Notes: generated by a model not told the origin, from the letters alone. Counted from the stretch's first letter, positions 34,196 to 43,760 are shown. The stretch: DNA of 43,850 nt from Actinomadura madurae (GCF_900115095.1 NZ_FOVH01000033.1:1-43850), one strand, 5' to 3'. Program-made: numbers and translations.

Positions 34196-35137
34196 TTGGA
34201 ACTCGGGCATGTCGTCGTCCTCGCCGGGGGACTTTCCTACGAGCGAGAGGTGTCGCTCCGGTCCGGACGCCGTGTCGCGGACGCCCTCCGCGCCCGCGAC
34301 ATCCCCGTGGAGCTCCGCGACGCCGACGCGACACTGCTGGACTCCCTGACGGACGACCCGCCGGACGTCGTGTTCCCCGTCCTGCATGGCGCGGCGGGGG
34401 AGGACGGTTCCATCCGCGACGTCCTCGAACTGCTCGACGTCCCCTACGTCGGCGCCCGTCCTGACGCATGTCGCGTCGCCTGGGACAAGCCGACGGCCAA
34501 GTCCGTCGTGCGCCGCGCCGGCCTGCGGACACCCGACTCCGTCGCGCTGCCGAAGGAGGTCTTCCACGACCTCGGCGCCACATCGGTCATGGACAAGATC
34601 GTCGGCAGCCTCGGCCTCCCCCTGTTCGTGAAGCCCACCCGGGGCGGCTCGGCGCTCGGCGCCTCCGTCGTGCACGAGGCGTCCGGCCTGTCGGCCGCCA
34701 TGGTCGGCTGCTTCGCCTACGGCGACGCCGCCCTCGTCGAGCGCTACATCGAGGGCACCGAGGTGTCCGTCAGCGTCATCGAACGCGACGGCACCCCCAC
34801 CGCCCTCCCCGCCGTCGAGATCGTCGCCCCCGGCGGCATCTACGACTACACGGCCCGCTACGACGCCGGCGACACCGAGTTCGTCACCCCCGCCCGCCTC
34901 ACCCCCGAGGCGTCCACCCGCGCGACCGCCGCCGCCGTCACCGCCCACCGCGCCCTGGGCCTCCGCGACCTGTCCCGCACCGACCTCATCGTCTCCCAGG
35001 ACGGCGAGGTCCATTTCCTAGAGGTCAACGTCGCCCCCGGCATGACCGAGACAAGCCTCCTCCCCCGAGCCGTCAGCGTCGCCGGCCTGGAGTTGGGCGA
35101 AGTCTGCGAATCCCTCCTTCAGGCCCACCTCCCCTAA
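34196..35137 (+). CDS. ddl: D-alanine--D-alanine ligase (ATP-grasp)
   Basis: A 313-residue ATP-grasp ligase that makes the D-Ala-D-Ala of peptidoglycan stems. It opens with VVVLAGGLSYEREVSLRSG, has FPVLHGAAGEDGSIRDVLEL, GLPLFVKPTRGGSALGASVV, AVEIVAPGGIYDY and ends LEVNVAPGMTETSLLP. Length is typical. The start is TTG 34196 with GAGGGG upstream. It is a standard member of the block between trxA and parB. A parS site lies in its short upstream gap. Confidence 0.9.
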   Translation: MELGHVVVLAGGLSYEREVSLRSGRRVADALRARDIPVELRDADATLLDSLTDDPPDVVFPVLHGAAGEDGSIRDVLELLDVPYVGARPDACRVAWDKPTAKSVVRRAGLRTPDSVALPKEVFHDLGATSVMDKIVGSLGLPLFVKPTRGGSALGASVVHEASGLSAAMVGCFAYGDAALVERYIEGTEVSVSVIERDGTPTALPAVEIVAPGGIYDYTARYDAGDTEFVTPARLTPEASTRATAAAVTAHRALGLRDLSRTDLIVSQDGEVHFLEVNVAPGMTETSLLPRAVSVAGLELGEVCESLLQAHLP

Positions 35138-35957
35138 CACCCCCGCGTAGCCCCACGGGCAGAACCACTCCCCAGATAGACGTCCAGTCCGCCGACCACG
35201 CAGAGGCGGGTCGTTGCCACCCCGCCGCCCCGCCCGCGTGACGACGCCAATGAACGACATGCCGAGGCCGACTGTGCCGGTGAGGAAGCCGTACGTGCAC
35301 GGATCGGGTCCCATCCGCCTGGACACCACCCCGGCCGACGAGCCCGCCTCCGGCAAGGAGACAAGATCCCAAGCCGCCTACCCACCTCCACCACCCCACA
35401 GATCACCGGGCGCCATCGCCCGCGCCTCAGCAGCGGGACGATCTCGGCGGAAGTGGACACCGTCCATACAGTCGTTCGCCCGATTCAGCCTGAACGTCCA
35501 ACACCTTGGTAAGCCTGCAGACGGGGCGCTGTGTGGCTCATTGGTCGCCGCAGCCTCTGCAAGTGAGAGCAACCGATGCAGGTGAACATGAGCTGGACCT
35601 GTCGGGGCGGCGGGCATGTGGCCAGGACCGCCCGGAAGCAGGTGCAGAGCGATCCAGCGACAACCGATGGGCACCAAAGGCCACGCGCGTCGTGGCGACG
35701 AAGGGGTGGCGCGGATACGTAGGGACGCTGGCGGCACCCACCTCGATGCCAGGCACCTCGCATCCGGCGCGCGAGCCTCTGGCGTCCAGCCGGCTCGTCG
35801 TAGTCGCGTCGGAACATGGCGAGGGCATGAGGCGGTGGCGCAGCGATTTGGCGATATCGGAAGTTGCGGCGCAGAGCCAGGGACAGGCGGCCTCGATCGA
35901 CGCGAGGCCAGTGATCCCTCCAGCCCGTGTCACCCGGGTTTGGCATACTTCCGCCGC
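35138..35957. other. Gene-poor gap with possible LanC-like relic
   Basis: 820 bp without a convincing gene. Minus-strand translation at about 35240-35356 gives YGFLTGTVGLGMSFIGVV, reminiscent of a GxxxG-type helix of lanthionine synthetase C-like proteins, but no LanC zinc ligands are present. Minus-strand ORFs at 35485-35946 have no gene texture. Decay seems to begin immediately after ddl. Confidence 0.4.
35240..35356 (-). pseudogene. Possible LanC-like fragment
   Basis: About 39 codons reading PDPCTYGFLTGTVGLGMSFI, then ending in unrelated residues. The match rests on one helix pattern, so it is weak. Confidence 0.2.
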
Positions 35958-36833
35958 ATGATGATCAGCCTCTCCGAGATCAGCGGGCTGGCGCGGGAAC
36001 GGCTCCCCGCCGATCTTGCGGACCGCTACAGCTCACTGTTGCGACCGTCGGGCCAGATCCTTTCGGCCGCTCAACCCGGAGACGACCGGATCGGCGTCCT
36101 GGGCGGCGAACCACAGCTTCCGGAGACCTCCGATTGGCCAGTGTGGGAAGGTCACGGCCCGCTGTCCTTCGTCGCGGCACTCGACTGCCGTCCACTGTCG
36201 ACGACTCACACGGGGCTGGCGCTGCCCGCGAGCGGCACCTTGCTCTTCTTCTACTTCGACGGGCAGGCCGACAACTACGGGAGTTGGGTTCATCCATCAG
36301 AACCCGAGTCCCAGCCCGGATCGCGGCTCCTGCACATCCCTGCGGGTACACCCGTACAGCCACGCCGGGCACCGAGCCCTCTGAAGCCCTACAAGCAGGT
36401 GCCGCTCCGCGCGGAACCAGCCGTTGCCCTGCCGCTGATCGACACCTTCGAGATGTACGAACCGCTCGGCATCGCCCCCGAGACGCTGGACACCGACCCG
36501 ATGTACGCCGAGTTCAACGACGCCGTACGGGACCTGTGCTCCACCCACAAACATCAGGTGGGCGGCTTGCCCAGCAACGTCCAAGGCGAGGTCGAGTATG
36601 AGGTCGCCGACTTCCCACCGGACTGGGACATCGACGACTTCACTCCCGACAATCCGCATCTGGACGACATCCTCGCCGAAGCATCGCGGTGGGAACTCCT
36701 AGCCCAGTTCGCGGGCGACACCGACGCCGACATGATGTGGGGTGATGCGGGCGTCCTCTACTGGCTGGCCACCGCCCAAGACCTCGCCGCCCATCGCTTC
36801 GACAAGGCCCGCTTCACCTGGCAGTGCCACTGA
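35958..36833 (+). CDS. DUF1963 (YwqG-like) protein
   Basis: A 291-residue soluble protein. It has typical DUF1963 elements: GGEPQLPETSDWPVWEGHGPLSFVAALDC (given here in part), LLFFYFDGQADNYG, and near the end HLDDILAEASRWELLAQFAGD followed by DMMWGDAGVLYWLAT. Family function is unknown, though members are often near toxin or stress genes. The ATG has CATACT 8 nt upstream and no Shine-Dalgarno site. It is the only intact-looking gene between ddl and the window end, and codon use is normal for the genome. Confidence 0.75.
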   Translation: MMISLSEISGLARERLPADLADRYSSLLRPSGQILSAAQPGDDRIGVLGGEPQLPETSDWPVWEGHGPLSFVAALDCRPLSTTHTGLALPASGTLLFFYFDGQADNYGSWVHPSEPESQPGSRLLHIPAGTPVQPRRAPSPLKPYKQVPLRAEPAVALPLIDTFEMYEPLGIAPETLDTDPMYAEFNDAVRDLCSTHKHQVGGLPSNVQGEVEYEVADFPPDWDIDDFTPDNPHLDDILAEASRWELLAQFAGDTDADMMWGDAGVLYWLATAQDLAAHRFDKARFTWQCH

Positions 36834-37904
36834 GTCCAACCGCTCTAACGACCGTACGCGCCGTCGGAGAACAGGACGGTGCGGACGGACGGAGGGCCTG
36901 GCGGGTTTGATGGCTCGGCGGTGAACGTGCAGGCACGGTGCGCAGGGCCGCCGCGGGTCTTCTCCCTGGCGCCCGACTCCTGACGGTCGCGGTCACTCCA
37001 CCCCGGAGCGGTGTCCGCCGACCTGCGCGCTGACCATGGGCCGCGACGCCACCACAACCACAGCCCCACCGGCCTCACTCTCCCCCGGGCAGGTTGAGCG
37101 CGAGACGCCATAGAGCGATGGGGCATGACCATGACGAGTACGGCGCCGGCGGCCACCACCACATCCACTGCGCAGGTATCGGTGATGTCCTGCCCGAGCC
37201 TGGTCATGAGGTTCTTCAGCCCATCGGTCGAGATGTAGCCCAGTGAGCTTCCCACGACCCGCGCGCAGGGCAGGAAAGCCTGTGCTCCAGTGGTCACAGC
37301 TTCCTGTCACGCCAGGCCGCTGCATCTACAGTTTCGCCCGACGGCGGGACGGTCCGTCGCTGAACACACCCCGCCACTGTGTCCCTTGGGCGGTCACCGA
37401 ACCGCTTCTGCCGCCACCATGCCACAAGGACGTCTCGCATGGTGCTCGGGAAGTTCTAGAGCGATCGCCGGGTAGCCGCAATGCACGCTGTGCTGGGCGA
37501 CTGCCGATGTCTAGGCCCACACCGGACCGCCTGGCTCGCGACCACCGTGTCGCCGTGATCCCCCGATGCGCCCGCCCCGCCGAGGCCGATCCTGTCCGCG
37601 TGACTGCGGCACTCCACAACGTCTTGGCCCGCGCGTTCGACAGCTCAAGCCGATCTTCACGAACCCATCGCCCGTGCCCGAAAAGCGCACTGATGCAGCA
37701 GCGCCGACGCCGACGCGCTCGACACCTCCTCCCCGCGAAGCCTCCGTCCCAGCAGCAAAGCGGTACGACGGCGATCTGGAATGCCGACGGCGTGGCCAAG
37801 ACTTGATGGTCGGCGTAAACGCGCAGCGGCACCCGTAGCCCCGGTTTACGGGTGCCGCGCTGCCTCCCGGTGCGACCGAACAATGCGCGGCGTTAGGCGA
37901 GACT
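36834..37904. other. Gene-free stretch
   Basis: About 1.07 kb. Open frames occur on both strands but none shows a start with ribosome site, domain or consistent codon bias. One short match, WAVTEPLLPPP at about 37386-37418, recalls an IS5/IS4 transposase N-terminus but is too short to use. No RNA gene or operator was seen. Confidence 0.5.
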
Positions 37905-38230
37905 TCTTCGGCAAAGGCCCAGAGGGAGGAGCACCAGCAACTGCTGACGCTGGTCGACCATGAGCAGGGTCTCGCAGTCCTTAGCAGTCGACCCACCCGC
38001 GGATGCAGGATGGTCTTACGGTCGGCAGGGCGGACCGCCACCTCATGCCCGGGCCAAAGCTGCTGAAATCGGCATTCGCCGCCCGCAACCGGTCGACGAG
38101 TCCCGACCACCGCAAGGCCACCGGACCGACGGCCAACGACCCACGCGCGGATCGGCCACGAGCTGAGGGAGTAATGCTCCCGCTCCTCAGGCGGGCCGAC
38201 GACACGCGCGGCCAGGTTCGGTGAATCACC
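37905..38230 (-). pseudogene. MmyB-type XRE-family regulator, decayed C-terminal part
   Basis: In three minus-strand frames the MmyB-like ligand-binding domain can be followed: LVDRLRAANADFSSF (38100-38056), LWPGHEVAVRPADRKTILHP (about 38053-37994), then DCETLLMVDQRQQLLVLLP (about 37978-37920). The order and spacing match the family's C-terminal phrases: an LWxxH segment, K-x3-HPxVG, then L-D-x-E-x-L and a hydrophobic strand. At least two frameshifts separate them. The N-terminal HTH upstream was not found. Intact members are PAS-like regulators that bind fatty acids. Confidence 0.55.
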
Positions 38231-39069
38231 GATACACGAAATACCGCTGATCACCGGCTTCGCCCAGGCGGCGAGCCACGGGCGAGCCCGCCCGTCCCAC
38301 CACCCGTTCAACAGCAGTCTGGTCATGCCATGGTGGCGGCCACAGGGCCACCTTGTTGGGAAGCACCCGGCCACTTGCCAATGCCGCAGCCGACGCGGCG
38401 ATGCGCACGCACGCGCCATTGCGGGCGAGCCGTAGGGATGGCGGCAATGGATGGCCCGAGCCGGCTCAGCCCTCGCGGTGGCCACAGTGGTGGTACGTCG
38501 AGTTGGCCCTACATGGCCGGTGGCTGGCAGCCGACGCGGGGAGCGCCCGGCCGCCAGCTACTGGCCCCAGGGTCGGCAGCACGCGGCCGGTCCGTCACAC
38601 CTGGGGACGTGGCCATGTCGAGGGCCGCCGTTGACACGGGCCCCAGGAAGCCGCCGAGAAGGAGAGGGAAGAACCGATCGTGGGGACCCGGGGGATGTAT
38701 GACAGACGATCGCGGCGCGGTCGCGACGGCGGCTCCCAGGCCAGCGGCCCGGCCCAAGCGGTGCTGCCCAAGACGGGGAAGGGCCGCCAACGACGCGGCG
38801 ATGGCGGCAGAGGTCACGAGCGCGGACGCGGGAACGGAGGACGGTCTGCCGCACGAGCGGTTCTCGCCACCTCGGCCAGGCGCCCGCCACGGCACGCCAG
38901 TTTGATGTGGCCACCAGATCATCAGTGAAGATCCGATTCGTGTCGGCCCATCCACAGGTATGAGTCAGCGAGCTTCACGTCCCTCAGCGCCCAAGTGGGC
39001 CCCGCAAGCGCCGGGCGCGGGTCAGGCGGCTCGCCCAACCGAGCGCCGCCCTGCGCCAGCGGCAACGTC
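38231..39069. other. Gene-free stretch with possible membrane-protein relic
   Basis: Minus-strand translation near 38600-38860 gives alternating hydrophobic pieces (TSAAIAASLAALPRLG, LLLGGFLGPVSTAALDMA) that recall the second half of an MFS exporter, but no family motif is preserved. Otherwise nothing is recognised. Confidence 0.25.
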
Positions 39070-39205
39070 ACCGGCGGCCGACGGCAAGAGACGAGGCGAA
39101 TGTCGGTCTCGCGGCTTCGGTCGAAGGGCCCGTTTCACGTGAAACAACGGGAGAGGATGCCTGACTCCTCCTGCTCGGTTCCAGGGCCGACATAGTGGAC
39201 GGAGT
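39070..39205. repeat. Degenerate parS-bearing repeat, copy A
   Basis: Homologous to copies at 40605-40757 and 41080-41392. Shared landmarks are CAACGTcACCGGCGG upstream, the parS core, and CAGGGCCGACATAGTGGACGG (39183-39203, in lower similarity) 37 nt after parS. Minus-strand translation across parS reads VVSRETGPSTEAARP, like the parS-encoding N-terminal extension of ParA proteins. Confidence 0.6.
39132..39145. promoter_or_regulatory. parS: parS site 2
   Basis: Perfect GTTTCACGTGAAAC inside repeat copy A, 4,969 bp after site 1. Confidence 0.92.
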
Positions 39206-39540
39206 GAATGTCGTCCTCAATGGCCCGTCGCCCGCCGGCAGCGCCCTCGGGTGGGATGAGCCCCGCCCCCACGTCGGCCCCGGAGCAGGCGGGCCACGAG
39301 ATCGGCAGGTACCGGCTGAGCGCCGACACCACTTTGGCGGCCACCGACCCGGCCAGCCGAGGAGGTTGCCGAGTGCCACGACCAGTTACCCGACGACCAC
39401 GTCGTCGGCGCCGCCAAGGGTGGCCGGGCCGTGGGGGGTGGATCCATCGGTGCGGACCACGGCAAGGTCTGACAGCGGGCCGGTGCCGGCGACGGTAAAA
39501 GTAGAGATCGGGCAGCCCACGCTTAGCCACACGCAGAATT

Positions 39541-39690
39541 AAGGTCATCTAGTAGTTGGGGAACTGACGCGGCGTGCGTCCTGGACGCGTTCACGGCGAC
39601 CTGCCAGCGATCCACCGTGGGCGGGCGTGCGTTGTCCTCGGTGTCCACGGCGCCTGCACCACCATTAACACCACCAAGGCGCGGTCTGCG
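39541..39690. repeat. Diverged repeat shared with 40920-41075
   Basis: The two stretches align over about 150 bp with landmarks GGTCAT, GCGCGGCG/GCGGCGTGCG, GGGCGGGCGTGCG, GTCCACG and a closing AACACCACC. Identity is roughly three quarters by eye. The second copy lies directly upstream of parS site 4. Confidence 0.55.
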
Positions 39691-39979
39691 ACCGCATTCT
39701 CGTCCTGGCGGCGCGCCCGGCGCGTCTGCCTGCGTCTACGGACACGGAAACGCGCAGCGCTGGGCGTGGCTGCACGCCGACCTCAAGGTCGGCGACATGT
39801 GCGAGATCGTGGCGGCCGTCTCGGCGCGCCCGGGGATAACCCGGCTGCCCCCGCTACCGTTGGCCTGGCTTCGGGTAGACGGCGCTGACCTGCCCTCCGG
39901 CGACAGGGTCAGTGGAGCCCCGGCCTTCTCCACCGCCAGCGGTGCACGCTACGGGGCCGGGCCCCACACGCCCGGCTGA
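39617..39979 (+). CDS. Unrecognised ORF with a conserved-looking core, possibly a fragment
   Basis: A 120-codon frame. The N-terminal half comes from the 39541-39690 repeat and is Pro/Arg filler. The core at about residues 40-95 (RWAWLHADLKVGDMCEIV, then RPGITRLPPLPLAWLRVDG) reads like a real beta-rich domain with normal amino-acid balance. I could not assign it to a family. There is no ribosome site at the start. It is probably the surviving part of a larger gene. Confidence 0.3.
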   Translation: MGGRALSSVSTAPAPPLTPPRRGLRPHSRPGGAPGASACVYGHGNAQRWAWLHADLKVGDMCEIVAAVSARPGITRLPPLPLAWLRVDGADLPSGDRVSGAPAFSTASGARYGAGPHTPG

Positions 39980-40109
39980 CACCGCAACAGGCAACAGTGG
40001 GAGCGGTGTCCGCGGGGTATGACGGCTGTCGCCTCGACCTCCAGCGGGTCGTCATCTGCGACCACCGGCACCCCCCGGGTGCCGCAAGCGGGGGACGTCT
40101 ACCGCCCAG

Positions 40110-40400
40110 CCAGCCACGTGCTGCACTCGGTCATGATCTTGGTAGTGGTCGGGTGGGGTTGGCTGCCCAGGCTGAGTGCAGGCGTTTGGTTTGGCGTGCT
40201 CCAGCCAGGGCCTGAGTGCTTGGGGCGTCGGTCGGTACTGGTGTAGGTAGGGGCGCCGGTAGGTCCGTTTGGTAGCCAGGTGCGATGGAGGCGTTCGGCT
40301 CTGCCATCGGTCCACGGCCAGCGGGGCCGGGAGAACCTTGTCTGATGTCCAAGTCGGCCAGGCGTGCTGGAATGCGCGGCTAACCCTCTAGATCTTGGCA
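40110..40400 (-). mobile_element. IS481-like transposase relic (C-terminal part)
   Basis: Minus-strand pieces in different frames follow the end of an IS481/IS3-type DDE transposase: a segment ADLDIRQ, then RPRWPWTDGRAERLHRT (the 'TNGKAERFHRT' region holding the catalytic Glu), then TYRRPYLHQYR, then LSLGSQPHPTTTKI in place of the usual terminal LGGxPP motif. Several frameshifts are present. No terminal inverted repeats or target duplication were found, and the N-terminal two thirds are missing. Confidence 0.6.
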
Positions 40401-40604
40401 TGGTCGGTCAGCGCCCACTCGATCCGCGCGATGCCGCGTGGGGGTGAAGAACGCCGTGTGGCGGCACAAGATGCGGCTGACGGTTCGAGTCGGCGCCCCG
40501 ATGGCATCGCCAGTGGACGATCGCTGATCACGTCGCGATTCGGGCGCCAATTCGAGAGTCGCTCATGCGCCCATCCCACGGGCATGACTAGACGGAGCAG
40601 CGGC

Positions 40605-40860
40605 CCCTATTGCAGCAACGTGAGCGGCGGGTGGCCAGAGGGAGGCAAGCGGATCTCGGACTCGCCGCGTCGATCGGAGGCTTCGTTTCACGTGAAACAG
40701 CGGGGGAGGAGGTCTGAGCCGCCCTATTCAGTCCAGAGCTGACATGGTGAACGGATCTTGCTGCTGAAGATGAATCGTCCTGCCCACTCATAGGATCGCC
40801 GCGCAAGGGCTGCTTTCCTGGGGAGTCCCCGGCTGGCTCTCCAAGTGCGGCGAACTCCGG
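40605..40860. repeat. Degenerate parS-bearing repeat, copy B
   Basis: Landmarks are TTGCAGCAACGTGAGCGGCGG, given here in two parts by position 40610-40630, then GATCGGAGGCTTC before parS, and CAGAGCTGACATGGTGAACGG (40734-40754) 36 nt after it, the same spacing as copy A. A further 70 bp (TTGCTGCTGAAGAT..., GGATCGCCGC...) match copy C. Minus-strand translation across parS is AVSRETKPPIDAASPRSA. Confidence 0.6.
40685..40698. promoter_or_regulatory. parS: parS site 3
   Basis: Perfect GTTTCACGTGAAAC inside repeat copy B, 1,553 bp after site 2. Confidence 0.92.
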
Positions 40861-40919
40861 TCAGTACTTCGCCATCGGCGCGTACGGGTCGAGCGGCACC
40901 GATCGGCCACGCACAAAGT

Positions 40920-41580
40920 CAGGGTCATTTGGTGGTAGAGCTGGCGCGGCGGGCGCCCCGGACGTATTCAGGGCGGCCCGCCGGTGATTTCCCCGAGGGC
41001 GGGCGTGCGGGAACTCCCTCGGCGTCCACGACGCCTGGACCACAATCAACACCACCGGCATGAGGCGACGGTGCGACGGCCCAATTGCAGTCACGCGAGC
41101 GGCGGGCTGCCGAAGAGGGCGGCTGAGCGTCAGACTCTCGGCTTGGATCGGAGGTTTCGTTTCACGTGAAACCCGGTTGGCGTCTGGCTGCGGCGGCTGC
41201 GGCGACAACCGGCCCAGCGGCGCCCGCAACGCTGGGCCTGGCCGCTGGCAGCGCCTGGATGGTGCGATGCAGCACCACGCCGTCGTGGCCGGGGGCCTGC
41301 GCCCAGCGCCAGATCCTGCGCCGGCCGGAACGACCGGGAGAGCATGTCCAACTCCGTCGCGCTCAGGTCAGGGCTGACTTGGTCGACGGGTTGCTGCTGC
41401 AGATAAGGCGTCCTGCTTGCGCTCCAGGATCGCGCGCGGGCAGGAGCTGCCCCCGTGGGTCGTCGACTCCCCGGGCAGCGTTCCGTTGGGGCGCCCCCTT
41501 CTCGCGCTGAAGGATCGCCGCCTGCTGGGCACAGGCTGCTTTCTCCGTGGGGTCGTCGGCTCTCCATGCGGTGCTTCGTG
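40920..41580. repeat. Degenerate parS-bearing repeat, copy C, with insertion
   Basis: The left part (40920-41075) matches 39541-39690. Then CAATTGCAGTCACG and GGATCGGAGGTTTC lead to parS. The post-parS landmark CAGGGCTGACTTGGTCGACGG (41369-41389) lies 197 nt away instead of 36-37, so about 160 bp were inserted here or lost from A and B. The segment GGATCGCCGC...GGCTGCTTTC (41515 onward) matches copy B. Confidence 0.6.
41159..41172. promoter_or_regulatory. parS: parS site 4
   Basis: Perfect GTTTCACGTGAAAC inside repeat copy C, 474 bp after site 3. Confidence 0.92.
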
Positions 41581-41631
41581 CAGGTTGGTGGAGAAATAGA
41601 GGGCAGCCGTGGGGGTGCCCACAGTGACGGC

Positions 41632-42530
41632 ACGATCAACGTTTACTTTGCCGGAGTGGCCGGGTGGACGGCGGCACCGATTGTGACTGCGATTGCGAGG
41701 CCGATGATCTGACGCTGGCCGATGGGGTCTCGCGTTCGGCGTCTGGGGAGAGTTTGGCGACGGCTGTCGGCTCGACGAACGCTGGAGGCGGTTTACTGGT
41801 CCGTCGCCGAGGCGCTCGACGCCACTTCGGCCGACGTAGTGGTCGACCACGCCAATGCCGCCGCCAGAAGAACGCGCGGACGGCAGTACGGGCCGGGTGC
41901 ATGTGGTGGTCGGATCAAGCAGGCTGACCGCTGACGACTACACCGACCTGGACCGGCTGGCACACGACCGCGGGGCGAAGTGATCGTCGCAGGCAACTCC
42001 TTCGTGACGGCCGCGGTTCTGTTGCGGGCGGCCAGGCACACGTCCGAGTATCTGGAGCACTGGGAGATCATCGACTACGCCAGCGTCACCAAGCCGGTCG
42101 TGCCCAGCGGTACCGCCCGGGAGCTGGCCGAGCCGTTGGGCGCCATCCGGACATCAGAGCCGGGGGGTGTCCCTGGCCGAGCCGCTGCGCGCCGTCCGCA
42201 CGCCCGAGCCAGGATGGCGGCTGGCCGAGACGCTGGGTGCTTCCGGACGCCCGAGCCGGGAGTTCCTCTGGCTGGTGTCTGAATAGGGCCTGTGGAGGGC
42301 GCGCGGGACTGACGTCGCTGGGAGTCGGGTCCACTCCGTGCGGTGCCCAGCTTCGTGGTGTGCACCGGGATTGGGTTCGGTGGTGCCAGCGAGAGTCTGG
42401 TCATGCGGCACGACACCGGCACGGAGGCGTCCTCTACGTGGCCGGAACCATCCTGGCGATCCGCCGTGTGAGCGAGCGGCGGCCGTGCGCAGAGGTTTAG
42501 CTCCCTGCTGTTCGCCACTCCGGCTAAAGA
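41632..42530 (+). pseudogene. dapB-like dihydrodipicolinate reductase, full-length pseudogene
   Basis: Successive plus-strand frames spell a DapB-type protein in order: INVYFAGVAGWTAAPIVTAI (41635), EADDLTLADGVSRSASGESL (41700), VAEALDATSADVVVDHANAA (about 41800), VHVVVGSSRLTADDYTDLDR (about 41897), VIVAGNSFVTAAVLLRAARH and HWEIIDYASVTKPVVPSGTA (41980-42120), FGGASESLVMRHDTGTEA (about 42378), then YVAGTILAIRRVSER (about 42436). Conserved reductase phrases (GSSxLT, the H-x-EII-D segment, PSGTA) survive. At least five frameshifts break it. Intact enzymes use NAD(P)H in lysine/diaminopimelate synthesis. The total span of about 900 bp equals a complete gene. Confidence 0.75.
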
Positions 42531-43044
42531 ATGATCGGCGAGTTGATTGCGGCCAATCGGGGTGGACTTAGCTGGTCTCGCCGAAGCTGGGGAGCGTCAT
42601 GGACGGCACCGCGACCTCTCTATGTGTCCGCGTGCGCTCACCGGGCTGCGTGGAATCACGCGACGGGAGGACGAGGCGGCGGTCGTCGGGCGCGGACCTC
42701 TTTCACCACAGCGCTCCTGATGGATGGCGGCAAGTGAGCGCGCCTGCGGAGAAGCCGGCGGCCGGTATTCGCCCGCCGGGTCGGCGTCCGCCCGTAGATG
42801 AGAACGTCCAGCGGCGCTTTCGCTCGTACATTGCCGTGACCAACGTCCGGATCTGGGGCGGGGAATTGGGGACGTCGCTCGGGCAGGAGCCGCGTGGGGC
42901 TGCTTCGGGCGGGCCGCGGAGCCGCGTGCATGCCCACTGCGGTGCCGAGCGGTCACCACCGGCCGGTCTCCCGCGCCGACGGCCGGGCGCGGATGTCGGG
43001 GTTCGGAGGCCGGCGATGCGTGACCGCAGCGGTGTCGTCCTCCC
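42531..43044. other. Gene-free stretch with weak HTH-like start
   Basis: ATG 42531 opens IGELIAANRGGLSWSRRSWG, which recalls the first helices of XRE-type regulators, but helix 3 and the rest are not preserved. No other feature was recognised. Confidence 0.3.
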
Positions 43045-43164
43045 TGTGGCCCTGTGGCCCTGTGGCCCTGCGGCGCTGTGGCCCTGCGGCGCTGTGGCCC
43101 TGCGGCGCTGTGGCCCTGCGGCGCTGTAGCCCTGCGGCGCTGTGGCGCTGTGGCCCTGCGGCGC
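43045..43164. repeat. Tandem array, 8-bp period, 15 copies
   Basis: Two octamers, TGTGGCCC and TGCGGCGC, are arranged mostly in alternation (15 units with two variant units, TGTAGCCC and TGTGGCGC). A period of 8 is not a multiple of three, so the array is not maintained as protein sequence. Confidence 0.9.
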
Positions 43165-43399
43165 TGCTTCGAGAAGTCTCGGTCGGGAGCGGGAGCAATT
43201 CGCCCGACCACTGCGGCTGGCGCCAGGCCGGGGCCAAGTGTTCTAGGGCGCGCCCTCTCCGTGTGCAGTCTGATTCGTCCGTGCGCTCACTGTTGGCCAC
43301 TTTCACCCCCTCACGAACGCGGACGTGCCAGCGGGCAGTTCTCTCTATCGACCGTGGCGAAGGCCTCGTTGTGGCGGTGCAGCCCTCGGGTTAGAGAAA

Positions 43400-43720
43400 G
43401 TACCTGGACGGGCGCGGGTCTCCGTTCAGCTATGCGGGGATCGGGAGCCGGAGTTCGCCAGCGCGCTGCGCGGCGCCGGCGCCGCGGTGGGCTGTAGGGA
43501 GCCGGGCCGATTGACCGCAGCGACGGGGTCAGCTGACGAATCCAGGCCCCCCGGCTCCCCGCTGGCGGATCTTCGGTAAGGGTGGGCGGACGCTGGATGT
43601 GCCGTTGCCGCGTCCGGTGGTGGAGGTGCTGGACGTGTATCTGGTGGAGGGGCGGGTGCTGCGGGATCGGGGGCGAACCGCGCGGCGGGACCCGTCCACG
43701 ATGGTCAGGGACATCGGATG
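43400..43720 (+). pseudogene. Unassigned coding fragments (HemD-like or recombinase-like)
   Basis: Two plus-strand pieces have protein-like texture. RVSVQLCGDREPEFASALRG (about 43417-43476) recalls the start of the second half of uroporphyrinogen-III synthase. RIFGKGGRTLDVPLPRPVVE (about 43565-43624) recalls the GKG-VPL segment of tyrosine recombinases or a winged-helix strand. They are in different frames. Neither is long enough for a firm call. Confidence 0.25.
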
Positions 43721-43760
43721 AAGCCCAGGACGGTCACCGGCTCACGGGGAAGGGCCTACG

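Noticed and set aside
37386..37418. IS5/IS4 transposase N-terminus (WAVTEPLLPPP)
   Set aside because: Single short match with no continuation in any frame.
43045..43164. CRISPR array
   Set aside because: Units are 8 bp with no spacers; it is a simple tandem repeat.
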